Assembly (NCBI GenBank): GCA_039619475.1
Contig: CM077115.1
Coordinates: 153,301,774-153,365,773 of the forward strand
Length of the DNA stretch: 64,000 bases
DNA from: Icerya purchasi
Lineage: Eukaryota > Arthropoda > Insecta > Hemiptera > Monophlebidae
Direction: 5' to 3'
In this document: in pieces, positions 1 to 12,389 of the stretch
Layout of the letters: each line of letters opens with the position of its first letter
How positions within the stretch are numbered: the stretch's first letter is position 1
Program-made: the position numbers and the translations under genes
Notes under the pieces: generated by a model
Databases searched by the model: none
What the model saw: only the letters and a program-made list of their open reading frames with translations
Told to the model about the DNA's origin: nothing

Positions 1-70
1 AAACAAATACCTCTCGACAACTGACTTAAATATTTATAGATATAAATTAATTTTAATAAATTTAAAAGAA

Positions 71-193
71 TACCTCAATTTAAAGGAACGTTTTCGGGCA
101 ATGTACAGCATCATTTTAGTTTTATTTGAGTACACTCTGTATGGTTAGTTGATGATAGGCTATATCCAAAAAACGTTTCCTTAAATTGAGGTA
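71..193. mobile_element. Small MITE with 20-bp inverted ends
   Basis: A short non-coding inverted-repeat element. The left end TACCTCAATTTAAAGGAACG (71-90) is mirrored by CGTTTCCTTAAATTGAGGTA (174-193), with one mismatch. Both ends begin with TA, which fits a Tc1/mariner-type TA target. The roughly 80-bp interior has no coding content. Family membership is inferred only from the TA ends and size. Confidence 0.6.
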
Positions 194-330
194 TTTATGT
201 TGTTCTCCAAATTGTTGCTGACGCAGCGCGCATTATAAATTTATTATAATCTATGTTGCTGGGTGCGAGAAACTGAGTGGTGAAGGCATTTTCCGTTATT
301 CGTTGCTGTTTCATTTAATGGAAGTGAATC

Positions 331-507
331 CCTTAAGGATTTCTTCGGATAACTGCGCGTGCCTACTTCGATCCTGTTGTTACGTTTTCATTGGCAATGA
401 AGCCTATACATTAATGCGTAATTTAATTCAACCTTATAATCGTGAACGTTATAAAGAACAATTCGATATTAGATTCGATGAAGTTAGTAAATGTGATTTG
501 TTATAAT
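331..507 (+). pseudogene. PIF/Harbinger-like transposase fragment
   Basis: A short open piece reads YVFIGNEAYTLMRNLIQPYN followed by RERYKEQFDIRFDEVSK. This resembles the DDE block of HARB1/PIF-Harbinger transposases, whose usual wording is 'YVFVGDEAF.L..NLM.PY' followed by an arginine-rich 'R.RR..EN.FG' segment. Here the aspartate of GDEAF is asparagine, and the second block is degraded and runs into a stop at about 505. No other part of a transposase and no terminal repeats are recognisable nearby, so this is a relic. A chance resemblance is possible because only about 50 residues align. Confidence 0.42.
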
Positions 508-1563
508 TAACGCGAAGATTTTTTTTTTTTTTTTTCTTTTAGAGATCTATAAAAATATCACCTCAAACGTAGTCGATAAATATATGTCTTGTTATGTGTA
601 CATAACATCAAAATATATATGTAATAATAAATAAAGAAGAAATGTTAAACAGAATTAAAATGGTTTAAGAGTGTATGCGAGCATATGCAAAATAAATAAC
701 AGGCTGTGGGTTGATGAGCCGAGATTTATCTTCGCTTTCCGCGAATAAATGAATTTTCATATTGATCGTGGGGGACTAAATATGGTACGAAATAGAAACC
801 CAAAGAAAAGATCTTCGTCAGTTGACGGGAAGGTATTCACAGTTATTTTTCCAATGCGGTATTTGGTGGTGGAATATACGATCCAGTAGCTTAACTAGAT
901 TGTTCAGAAAATCGAATTTGTTGTTTATAAAGTTTTATAGACTCTGTCTTAATAAAAAGTGGATAAATTCGAGTACCGTGTTTCCACACGCTTTCATCGG
1001 GTATCTGGTTCGAAATACCAACATACACCCCCCTGCTAACAGGGAATAGCAGCCACAGAAAATCGTATCAAATATATTTATAAAATGTTTCGTTTTATAT
1101 TTTGTGCGCGTTTATTTACTCACAGAAGTTGTTTCCTATTTATTATTATTTTTTTTTAGATCGACCTGTATCAAGAGATTTAAAAGACGACTCCTCATTT
1201 AAATTCATCAAATAATAATGATAATAATGGTAATAATAGAGAGCGAGTAAATAATAAAAATAAAATTAAACAATAAAGAACGGTGGTAGCATCATTGAGG
1301 GCTCAATTACAGTTTTTTACATAATATATTAATTAATAAAAGGGGAATTGAAAATGAGGAATTTATTTTTCACTGCGGAAATGCTGTAGTTTATTGGAAA
1401 AATAATAGACTAATCGATTCTACAAATTTGATTAGAAAAACATATGAGAGTTCTTTACGTCATAATAAAATATAAATTAGTAGAGTAAAAAGAAAAAAGG
1501 AACAAACATTGTTTTCGTGTCATTTACTGCTGCATAGACCAGAGACACGGTGAGGATATAGGC
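508..1563. other. AT-rich stretch without recognisable gene
   Basis: Only a poly-T run (about 519-536) and AT-rich unique-looking sequence are seen. Short open frames here have no recognisable motif and no splice context that I could support. Confidence 0.5.
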
Positions 1564-2522
1564 TTAAATATTATTTATGAGATTAGTGGTGGAAAAGAAA
1601 TGAAGGAGTCGGTTTAGTGACATGGAATCGTCTGGAAGTATGGAGATCAGAATTGTTGGTAAATTACTTATGATTCTACGGTGAGCGTACAAATGACATT
1701 CGGTGAGAAAATGATTAACGGTTAATTGAGTATGACAGGTGCTCTTCATATTGGTGGAGGAAGATTTCGAAAGAGGTGACCGTGTATTAAGATAGTGTGG
1801 CCTCTGCGCAATCTACAAATAATGGTTTGCTGTCTGCGTTGGCGAAGTTGGACTGCCCATGGTTTCGTCGTCGGTTTGACTGCTCGTAGCTTCACTGTGG
1901 TCAGAGTGTTCCACCATTGTTGCTGCCACTGCTTGTCAAGGGATTCCTTGACGTGTTCCGTAAAGTCCTTTTGTGGAACTGGTATTGGTGTATATGGAAT
2001 CATCTTCGCCGCTTCCTTCGCTGCCTGGTCTGCTACTTGGTTTCAGAGTATTCCCGAATGACTCGGTATCTGTGTGAAATTGATCCGAGTGTTTGGTGTG
2101 TTCTGTAGGATTTTAACTATGCTCTTGGCTATCGGATGTTACGTTCTTTTTCGAGTATTTTTAATGCTTGTGATTACTGCCAAAGAATCCGAACAGATCA
2201 GTACTTTTGGAGGGTTTTTTGAAATAGCTTCCTGGGTGGCCAATAATAAGCTGTATAGCTCCGCCGATAATATTTAAAAATATGAAGGCAATGAGTAGCG
2301 AACGATAACATTTGATTCAGTAGTAACTGTACACCCTACAAAGTTTGATTGTTTGGACCCATCTGTATATAAAATGTGATGATCAGAAAATTGCTTTAAG
2401 AAATCTGTATGCGCCTTGGACAAATGATCTGTATTGTTTCGGTCCATATCCGTAAGTGTTAAATTCGTTCGGAATGAATTGTCAGACCACGGAGATAATG
2501 CAGGTATAGAATCGCTGGACAT
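1564..2522 (-). pseudogene. LINE ORF2 fragment: RNase H plus C-terminal zinc motif
   Basis: Read on the minus strand, the fragment begins with the start of a retrotransposon RNase H domain (LYTDGSKQSNFVGCTVTT, about 2370-2300). After frame breaks it continues as TIICRLRRGHTILIHGHLF (about 1850-1795) and then LTVNHFLTECHLY (about 1710-1670). That order, RNase H, 'ICRLR.GHT..THG', then 'LTV.HFL.EC', is the C-terminal end of ORF2 in I/R1-group LINEs. EN and RT are absent, so this is a 5'-truncated, frameshifted copy. No poly(A) tail was identified at its lower-coordinate end. Confidence 0.7.
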
Positions 2523-3560
2523 TGGTTATTGTTAAAATATCCAACAGAAAACTTTCTAGTCGTCGGGTTGAAAGTACAACAGAGAGAAAAGTTGATAATT
2601 TCGGAAATAACGGAAAAAAATTAAACAGATTGTTAAATTATTTTTTCCCCATCTCGGTTTATCTGATGAGGATGCCTTCGGCTAATGAATTTACTTTTTC
2701 ACACTTAAATGATAGTAAAGTGTTTTTGTATAGGTGATTTTTTATTACGGTTTTTGGATTATGTTTTTTCAGATATGTAAATTATATTTGTAGTTGTAAC
2801 ATGTATTATTTTACACCGTAAAATTTACATTTTATTCATTTCAAGATTTTCATTGTTCCAAATATATAAAATACTACAATAAAACGTGATGTTAAATAAC
2901 GTTTAGATCCCCACCTTCCTGGCTCAGCGTAAAACCATTTGGTCATCAACTAAACCTTTCATTTATATTGGCTATTCTTTTACTAAATTTCAACTTTTTC
3001 ATTATTATTATTATTATTATTATTATTACTACTACTACTACTACTACTATTATTATTATTATCAATATGCTGTTATTTAAGGACCGTTGTGCTATTATAA
3101 AAACACAAAAAAAGTTCCGGAACTTGCTTTTTGTTACAGACCTTTGCAACAACTATGGCCATCATTGTGAATCACACGGATGCCGAAATAAGATAAATAG
3201 AACACTATAAACTGGCCATGTTGTGAACAATGTGCAACGAGCACTTGATCACGACTGAACAACAAAACATTAGGAAATAAGCAAGAAAAAATGTAGTAGA
3301 ACCGTGTTATTTCGTGGCTATTATTAGTAATACTTTATTTTATTTACCTTATTTGTTTGTTCCAATTTCCTTCTCTCTCCAAAATTTTCCTCCTTCTTTA
3401 AATGTATAATATTATTATCACTACTAAAAATTATATTTATTTTATAGTCGGAAATTTCTTTGCGCTATTACATCTAACTGCATCGGTACTATCCATGAAC
3501 TTTAAATAATGATCCCACTCCTTCTAATAAACTTAAATATTATCATCAACGCACGATTAC
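2523..3560. other. Non-coding stretch with one microsatellite
   Basis: No gene was recognised. The open frames over 2946-3210 are created by the trinucleotide repeat at 3001-3062 (runs of Ile/Val/Thr) and are not treated as genes. Confidence 0.5.
3001..3062. repeat. Compound (ATT)n(ACT)n(ATT)n microsatellite
   Basis: Nine or so ATT units are followed by about seven ACT units and again ATT units. A compound microsatellite with an interior transition from ATT to ACT and back. Confidence 0.95.
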
Positions 3561-5125
3561 CTAAAGCGAGTAAGGGAAAAATACAATAAGGGGAAGAAAC
3601 AAACCGCCGGCTAAATCCTCCAAAAGGAAGATTCTGTCTTCAGCTAGCGCTTCACAATTAAACAACGGGTGATTAATTTTCTCATGATAAACTACGCTAA
3701 AATGTTCATTACAGTTGGAATGTAAAGGGGTTTCAACTCCCCACATTTAGTCTCACCTGGTTATGCCTCGTACGAAGTCTACAGGTAGTAGTTACAAACC
3801 TCCGCACCAAACTATCCGGAACATTAGAAATATTGTAATACCACGGTTTTAATTCGAAGAGTCGGTTGGACCAATTCGTACGACCTGCCTACAGCAGGCG
3901 CACTCTTCATAATATTTTCCCATTCGGTTAAGTTACCTCTTTCAACCTTTTCTAAAAGATCCGTTGATGGGATGCAGGGATATATTATCACGTCCCAGGC
4001 AGCGTCTTTAGCTGCCTGATACACCACCTCGTTCAAAATGATCCCACAGTGACTAGGGATCCAACAAAACTTTACTGTACACCCCTATTGTCCTGAATGT
4101 TAGCGAGTTTTAATTTGATTTCGAATATCAGTGGGTGGCTCTGATGCTTAAAGTGATTGTTCTTAAGGGCCAAAAAGCTACTTAGACTGTCTGATTGTAT
4201 CACCGATTTTCCTCTACCAGCATTTAGAATAAAATCACAGGCCTTGTCAATGGCGAGCCACTGAGCAGTAAACTCAGAAACCTCAGGCGGAAGCTTAATC
4301 TTAAATATAAAGTTCTCTTTCGTTATGAAAGCCGCAGCCGTCACCTCCCTAGACCCTGAGAACTTGGCGACATCCTTAAATATTCTTAGGAAAGAAGGGT
4401 ATTCGGATTACATTAATTGCATAAAGAAGGAATTAAACACACGGTGGGGAAGGAATTCTTTCTTTAAGTTGCTTAAGAAGTCCAAATTTACGTCTGTTTT
4501 AACTGAATTGGTAATATACGGGAAAATAAAATAGCTAGATGGCACCACGGGAATAAGGGGCTGGGTAATATGAGCTATACCTATTGACATTTTTAATTAA
4601 AAGCGGTTTTTTACGCTGTAGAAATCTTCATTCATTTGAAATTTTAATGAAGTTTTTTAAAAATAATAATGGTTGGTGGAAACTGCAATATTTAATTAAA
4701 AATCGATCCACCAGTATAGATCTAAGTTTACCTGTATGGAAGGAATTTTAGATTCAATCTGAAGACTTACAGTAGGGGCCGATCTAACATTCCCTGTTAT
4801 AAGCCTCCATTCAAAATTCTGCAAAACGTCTAACTTACCCAGAAGCGACTTTGAAGTCGATCCATAAAAAATCGCACCGTAATCGAGTTTAGACCTAGCA
4901 ATAGCTTTATAAAGAAGACCTAAGGTCACTGAATGACCTCCCCAGGAAATATTGCTAATCACCTTCAATGGATTAAAAGTCCTGGGTAACTGTTGGAGCA
5001 AGATCTGTATATGGAATGGCCAAGTTAATCTACATGCCCGGATATGTCACCTGTTTAGAAAACGTAATGTTTTGATTGTGCATTTTAATTGTTATATCCG
5101 GTTGAGAGTAAGGCCTTTAAATTTA
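3561..5125 (-). pseudogene. LINE ORF2 3' half (RT thumb, RNase H, C-terminus)
   Basis: Minus-strand remnants occur in the right order. KFKGL and RLTWPFHI (about 5120-5010) match the 'KFLGL...L.W..HI' turn after the RT palm. YKAIARSKLDYGAIFYGS (about 4910-4850) and the 'ITGNVRSAPT' segment form the thumb. AAAFITKENFIFKIKLP and VSEFTAQWLAIDKACDFI (about 4340-4240) are RNase H core strands. A final degraded cysteine/histidine tail lies near 3720-3640. At least three frame breaks separate these blocks. The architecture is that of an I/R1-group LINE with RNase H. The fragment is 5'-truncated and closely resembles the tails at 14.3-15.2 kb and 18.0-18.35 kb. Confidence 0.75.
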
Positions 5126-5175
5126 ACGGATAGATCGATAGTCGGCGAAATAAAGGCTTATTTATTTATCTATTT

Positions 5176-6393
5176 ACTAGCTGTGCCCCACGGCTTCGCC
5201 CGTGTATTAATGCCCGTTTAAATCTTTACTTGGAAATTCATTAAAAAATTTTTGTTTTATCTGGAATTGTATTTACGTAAAGATTCTTTCTCTCTCTTTT
5301 GGGTGAAACATGTTTATCACCGTCTAACAAAAAATAGTCATGTTTCACGTTTAGCTGAAGATTGTCGATTTTTCTATAACCTGTCCGTCGTAATCTAACA
5401 AAAAGTTTTGCTCAACTAAACAACACATACAGCCATCGTTTTGAGGAGGCCAAGTTATTCACACGGTGATCTCCCATAATTACACGTTTAAGAGAACATC
5501 TTCACTCATATCTTTCAACCACTCTGTCTCGAGCGTTTTATTATAATTAATTTTTTATCATAAAATCAAAATAACAGTGTTGAGTAAAGATTTTAATATT
5601 CTGGTAGCAAATTATTAAAAAAAAAGTTAAACGGTTAATTTAAAAAATTTATACGGCGGTTTTGGCCTAAAAGTTCGAATATTTGACATATCAGTTGAAT
5701 ACTCTATTTTATTTTTATATGTTCCCCATTAAGTCCAATAATATATTGCATAAATCTCTTCCAGTTTTTACAAACATATTGTACGATACATTTTCTTCTA
5801 CTCCTAATAATTCATTATTATATAATAAATAAGATAGAGACGAAAACAAACATGCACCATCCCTATCTATGTATTTTACATAATGGGGAACTATTGCATC
5901 ATCAGCACATTAATTCCACATTCATACATACATATAACACGAACTTTTTTGTAAACGACAGCGAACACAATTTATTTTATCATTCATCGATAATAACGCC
6001 ATGCGCCAGTGATAAACATGGTTGCATTTCGATTAACATCGCACGATACACAAAAGTCGCCACGAAAAGTAGTTGGTGCTCAAAAAATAATAAAATTGTC
6101 AAATTTGTTTTTTTTTAATTGATCGATTAAATTATTTAATATAATAAATATTTATGTAAATAATTAAAGCAAAAAGTAATAGCCAACAATTAAATTTGTT
6201 TTTTTTAAATTGATTGATTAAATTATTTAATATAGCAAATATTTATGTAAATAATTAAAGCAAAAAGTATGCTATCTCTTAAGAGTTGGATTAAATTGCA
6301 TGTACTTTCAAAATTTTATAAAAATCGGTTAAGTAAATTCCGAGTTTATCCTGCACAAACATAAAGACACGGGATTTTTATATATATATAGAT
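5176..6393 (+). repeat. Dispersed CTAGCTGTGCCCC repeat, copy 1
   Basis: It starts ACTAGCTGTGCCCCACGGCT, which can fold as a CACGG/CCGTG hairpin, and ends CGGGATTTTTATATATATAG. Related 5' ends are widespread in insect genomes as a non-autonomous repeat, but I cannot assign a class. Two further copies lie at 31.36 kb and 33.53 kb, with matching text over roughly 900 bases. Both sides of this copy carry TTTATTTATTTAT tracts (about 5159-5172 and 6393-6405), which may be a target duplication in a simple tract. Confidence 0.7.
6101..6269 (+). repeat. Tandem duplication of a ~80-bp unit
   Basis: Positions 6101-6178 and 6192-6269 carry nearly the same text, beginning AAATTTGTTTTTTT and ending AATTAAAGCAAAAAGTA. 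The spacer is about 13 bases. The duplication lies inside copy 1 of the CTAGCTGTGCCCC repeat and is absent from the two other copies. Confidence 0.85.
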
Positions 6394-6407
6394 TTATTTA
6401 TTTATTA

Positions 6408-9386
6408 GTGTGACCGTGCAGAAGGACATAAACCTGCGAACTCCTATTTCATTATGGTTTGGTGTCAGTGCGTGCTACAGAAAAAAAATTCAAAAGAAGA
6501 AGCAGTAAACTTGAAAGCGATCACGGATTTGAAAGCATTTTAAAAATAGAAAAATGAAAAATTGAAATGTCATTAATACGTTAATCAACGGCTAAATAAA
6601 GGAGCAAAAAATCATCGCGCAACGATATTGAAAATTAGGAAAGGTGACAATCGCGTAAAAGAAAATGTACTATTTAGAAATAACCAGCATCGATATTGAC
6701 AAATTAAGTTAAATAAAAGCGAGACCCGGCAATCAGTTGCGATGTGATTTCGTGATAATTAATTACGGCAATGTACAATTTGCTTAGAACAACGAAAAGA
6801 TGGAATAACAATACACACATACATATATATTTGTTACAAATTTGTTAATAAGTTGCGGGTGCCTGTATAGATGGGTAATTTATTCTTTTGCGCGCAAACT
6901 TTTTTATCAAGTATGTGTAAACAATTGGGTAGAATTATTAGCGTAGCCCTTTAAGAGTTCAATTTACTGTTAACGCGTTCTTATTTTTAGAAAAACAGAG
7001 AACAGTGCCTGTGTGAGGGAAATAATATTAAATGTAATAAGTAACAATTGTTTGAAAAGTAAAACCGTACAAAGAAAAATCTTTAATTAACGAAAATGCA
7101 TTTAACGTAACACACATTGCATACTGCGCCATCTATCAAATTTTCGGCACATTAAATGAAATTAATCAATTTTACTTAACGAGAAATGGATAGCGCGCCC
7201 GCAGAATTTGTGAAAATTTAATAAATTTCTTGTATACACATTTCACTACCGCCTTTAAAAGACACACATCTATTGAATTAACCTCTCCGTAGCACACGTT
7301 TTACGAAAATGCTACTCTATGTGTTCAACATTGTAGTTATGACTGTAATAATGCTACCGGCTTCAGATATTTTTTGACTGCACTTGAAATCTCTTGGTTG
7401 TATATTCTAATCCGTACATAAAAATATGCAAATTATCTTTATTGATTGGTCACTAATGGTAAAGAGTACGCTTTACCTTTCCATTCGTGAAATTAAATTT
7501 TCTATTATTTTGTGATTCTTTTTTTTGTTTTTTTGTTTCTTTTTATCATTTCGAATTATAAATATAAACATATATCTAATACACTCGAAACTAAACATAA
7601 AAATATTTACCAATCTTTCGATATTCTTGTGTAAAATATAAAACTATAGTCCGATATTACAGGTTTTAACTGTAATAGATTAAAAAGCAGAATAAACGAA
7701 TTTTCATTGGAATAAACATACCTCACACACTGTACGTAAAATACGTTTGCATAGCATGTACGTACATGAACAAAATATTTTAAACGGTTATTGTATTTAC
7801 TCGTCATCCGGATAGAAAATGAAAGCTAAATTTCTGTTATGATAAATACCTACGAAGTTAACTCCATTCAAAAATCATTATTTTTAACGAGAATTTAATT
7901 ATTTGAATACGGTATTTTGTAACTGAAAATCACTTCAAAGTTGTAAGATGTAAAAAAGCTCCATAAATATAAAAAGTATAATCCACTAATTATAATATAT
8001 GTGAACTGAAAAAAAAAAACAAAAAAAAACGAATAAATTGCCGAAGCGTAATTCAATTAGTAAGCTACTACAAAAACCTTAGCATGGTCAATTGTTACCT
8101 TTTATGCTGCTCTGCTTTATAAAATCTAGAGGTGCGACAATCTTTACAACATCGTCCGTTCATTTTTGTACTACATTTTAAAACACCATAATGGAAAATT
8201 GTAAATTATTTCAGTTTATATGGGAATAATTTAATTAATACGTTCAAGTGGAATTTGAACACGCGTTCAAAAATGGCTGTTCATCGAAAAACAGTACGAA
8301 CGTGTACTACTAATAGCTATAATTTTTCTGCAGATAATGATTACTTTTTTCCACGCATTTGTGTAAATTATCTTTAATTTTTTTCAATTTTTTTTCGTGG
8401 AAACGTAAAAACATATGAAGGAAAGCATTTTAATAACAGTTTGCATAACCGCGGTTCCTGTCCGTGTTGTCAAATGTTGCAGTTATCGGTAAATAAGCGT
8501 ATTCACCAAGCAGCTAAAACAGCACTGTTCCACACTTCCTGAAATCCTAACCAAATTTACGGCGGTACACTGCTTTGTGAGTTTATCATTATGTAATTTT
8601 TTTGATAAAAACTCGTGTTTGTGAAAATGTTTTTGGACGAATTAAAGGTTGCTAGTGATATAATTAGACGAGGCCAAAAAAAGTTAGAATAAGATGTAGC
8701 AACCGAAATTAAAATATTATACGTATAAAACAATGAATTTTAACATGGGTGTTAACATTTAAATCATCTAACGAGAATTAAGAAAACAACTTTGGTCCTA
8801 AAAACGACTCTATACGGGGTTATAAGCGTGTTTCTTCAAATTAATAAAATTACTCCCAATTTACCCATTGAACAATTTCGAAATTATCTCTAATATTATC
8901 CATCTTTCCGTTTAAATTTTTATGGTCTCTACTTTTAACCTTCATAATACTTCTTTTTGAATCGGTCGATCCATAATTTCCGTATTATTGACGTGATAAG
9001 CGATTATACTTTTTCATAAGTGCATTGCCTTTTTTACACGCTTCCTGTTTTAAAATAATTAACGCGCTAAGAGCTTTTCCTCTACATAAATACGGAAACG
9101 ATTCAAGTAATCTGATTTATATTTTTTCAATTCCTCTCCCTGCATTCGTGCCCATCTTTTTATTCTGAATAATCGGAGTTTCTCCTTACGAAAAAAAAAA
9201 AAAGACTGATCGTTGTCGTTATTTTGGGCTTTGCATCAATATATAAATATACGCGGTGAAAATTGATTATAACGACTTCGAAAAGGATGAAGAATTTAGT
9301 TGTTATAACCGGTTAGTGGTTATATCTAGCATCAAATAAAGTACTTCGAGAACTTTATGGGAAACCAGCGATGAGCAAGTAAAGAG
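6408..9386. other. 3-kb AT-rich gene-free stretch
   Basis: No coding motif, RNA gene or clear repeat was recognised on either strand. The longest open frame (7607-7807, minus) has no family resemblance. This could be intergenic DNA, intron, or very old repeat. Confidence 0.5.
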
Positions 9387-9638
9387 TTAGTAAGTAAGTA
9401 ACTTTATTAATGCATATTTAAAATAAAAACAAATAGGTATAAATAAATCGCGTACCGCTAAGAGCTCATCGCAACGAAAAGATTTACAATAGCACATTAC
9501 AGAAAAGTTCAAAAAATTAATGTTAACAAAGGTGCATTATGCTGGAAAAAATAAAAAAAAACCCTGCTAACAAGACAAAAGCCAAAGTGCGTAAACGAGA
9601 ATAACACTATGTTACCATGTGAGTACTTAATCTATAAA

Positions 9639-12389
9639 TTATAATAAATCGTGCTTTAATCGCCTGTGTTTATATTTACTGTACATAAACTTAAGTTTCT
9701 TGGAATCGTAATTTCCGATACTTGAAATGAATGGGTTGTCGTGCAGTAGACATTGGATACAGAACTTCTGTGTACAATTAAAAACATAGTTTTTAATGAG
9801 TTCTATATTTAATGCACTATGCATGTCGCTTATCCTAGTATACCTTGGAACATTCAATATACACCTTAGACATCTATTCTGTACTAGTTGCAATTTATTA
9901 AAACTTGCATTTGAAACGCAACTCCAGACAGGGCAAGAGTATGTCATCACTGGCCGGATGAACGCTTTATAGATTATTAGCTTATTGTTCACATTGAGGA
10001 AAGATTTTCGATTTAAAAGCGGATATATTGAGCAAATAGCTTTGTTTGCTTTCACACTGACGAAATTTATATGCTTTGTGAAGCTCAGTCGATTGTCAAG
10101 CGTGACACCTAAGTAGCGTACGTCTTTTGTCCATTTGATTAGAGCCCCGTTTATTTCAAGTTCATTAGGTAATGCTGGTCGCCTGCGGGTGAAGAAGATG
10201 GCCTCTGTTTTCGTTTCGTTCAATGTAATCTGCCATTTATGATAATAGCGCAGTACTCGTGTTAATCCTGACTGAAGTCTATTACGAATTGCACTAGGCT
10301 TATATGAATTACAAAACAATGCAACGTCGTCTGCATAAAGTGCGACTTGTGTATTCGGCAATTTAGGGAAATCATGAAGATAAAAATTAAACAGAAATGG
10401 GCCTAACACGCTACCCTGAGGAACCCCGGCTATCACTGTTTTCTTAGGCGAATTAGAGTTACCGATAGTCACATAAAAAGATCGATTATTTAGGTAGTTG
10501 TTGACCAAATGAATTAAATATGATGGGAACTGACGCCGAATCATTTTAAAAATAATACCTTTATGCCAAGTTGTATCAAAAACGCTTTAGTTACATCAAG
10601 TAGAACCATACCAGTGTGTTTGTTAAGATTAAAATTGTGGGTGACAAATTCTGTGATTCGCGCGATCTGCTGCGTAGTGGAGTATCCGGGTTGGAATCCA
10701 AATTGGGTCTTAGGTATAAGCATGTAAAGATCGGAATGACATTTTAATTTTTGTAATATAGGCTTTTTCGGCAACCTTGCTTAGGTTACTGAGTAAGCTA
10801 ATAGGACGAATATTGACAATTTGCGACAAGTCTTTACCCGCCTTAGGAAGGGCGATAATTTTTGCAGTTTTCCAACTCTGAGGAAAGTAACCAAATTTAA
10901 ACATTGCATTAATTATCCTAGTAAGTTCAACTATTGCTTTCACTGGAAGACATTTCATCAGGATCGTAGGGATGTTATTGATGCTTTGGCTTTCAATGCT
11001 TTAATTATTAAGAATAATTCCTTAGGAGTGGTATATACAGAAGAATGAAACGCTTGCGTAGTACTTAAATAGTTTTTAACAATAGTTCGGACTTTATTTA
11101 CTTGATAGTTTGAAGCTAGATTTAAATTTTTGCAATGCACTTTGAAGTATTCACAAGCAAGGAGTTCAGCTTTCTCTACATTACTGTACACATAAGTTTT
11201 TAAATCAGAGTCATAAAGTGGTGGAATGGTAGCGTATTGTTTAGTGTGGTGTCTACAGATTTTCCACAAGCTGCCATCTTTAGGAGTAATTTTAGAGCGG
11301 AGAAGATTAAAATGATGATTTTTATTCATACATAGTAGATAACGCACTAATTTAGTTAAAAAAGTAAGGACAAACTTAATATGTGGTGACGTGCTATTAT
11401 AGCGATACTTGACATAAATTCTTCTAATGTAAGTTTTAAATTTAATTACGGTAACTATTACTAGTGGGATATTACGACAGGATGTGCTAGGTGTATGTCT
11501 AGGTACAGCCCGCTCAGCAGACTCAATAATTAAATCTGTAAGATCTTTAAGATGACTTTCTAAATCAATTATACTGCTAATGTGGGTAGTTAAGTTAACA
11601 TTATCGGAAATAAACTTTTTGAATTTCCACCAGTTAGCATGATTATAATTAAATTGCAGCTTATTCTCACCAACTTGTTTATTGGCCTCAATAACAGTAT
11701 ATATATTGGGTTGTGATTGGAAGAAAGGCAGTGAATTGATATCGGTTGTGTTATACATAAATTTTTTGTAATTGTCAAGTTTAAAATACTGTTTCTGAGT
11801 CCGTAAGCACAGGGTAAGAAAGTTGGTTCTTTAGGAGCAGCGATGCAAAAATTGTTACGCGTGGCTATATCATATAAAATTTTGCCAACAGTATTATTAT
11901 AAAAGCAATTCCATAGTTTATTTTTTGAGTTGAAATCCCCGATTAAGATAACTCTATTGTTAGTCCGCATAAGGGACTGGATATCTTGAGCAGAGTTCAA
12001 GTTACAATTGGGTGGTTTATATGTAGCATAGATACTGATAGTATTAGTTTTACACTTATTTTGAGAGCTAACACCGTTAAAATTAGTAGATGCATAGATA
12101 TTAATACCTACTGCCTGGGTGGAACATAAATTAACAATGGGTAGTAATTCATGTCTCAGATGCTTTTTAACGAGTAGTGCAAGCCCGCCACATCTACGAT
12201 TAACGTCTTTTCTGTAAATAAAATACCCCGGGAATTTTAGCCGAATGTTGCTACTTAATTTGGTTTCTGATAGAGCAATTACGTCCGTGTTGTTAACAGA
12301 CACAAACTCTGATACGGTTCGTTACATTTTCCAATTATTGAGTTACAATTCCAAGCAACCAGTTTAATGCCCGAAGTATCGTAGTAACA
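9639..12389 (-). pseudogene. Jockey-type ORF2 (endonuclease-RT), frameshifted
   Basis: Encodes the endonuclease and reverse transcriptase that nick the target and copy the element RNA. The endonuclease starts with KLVAWNCNSIIGK (about 12340) and has the SETKL glutamate, the GDFNSKNKLW motif, and a terminal SNHNP in place of the usual SDH. RT motifs follow: RPISLLSNLSK, the LLDVTKAF aspartate, GVPQGSVLGP (about 10420), and the catalytic YADD at 10326-10337. The C-terminus is the short Jockey form without RNase H and ends at 9639. I count at least four frameshifts (near 12320, 11700, 10960 and 10770-10550). No ATG precedes the conserved N-terminus. Confidence 0.85.

Noticed and set aside
2946..3210. 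Overlapping open frames with poly-Ile/Val/Thr
   Set aside because: Produced by the ATT/ACT microsatellite, not by coding selection.
6101..6269. CRISPR-like array
   Set aside because: Only two long repeat units with a 13-base spacer, AT-rich, eukaryotic context; no cas genes.
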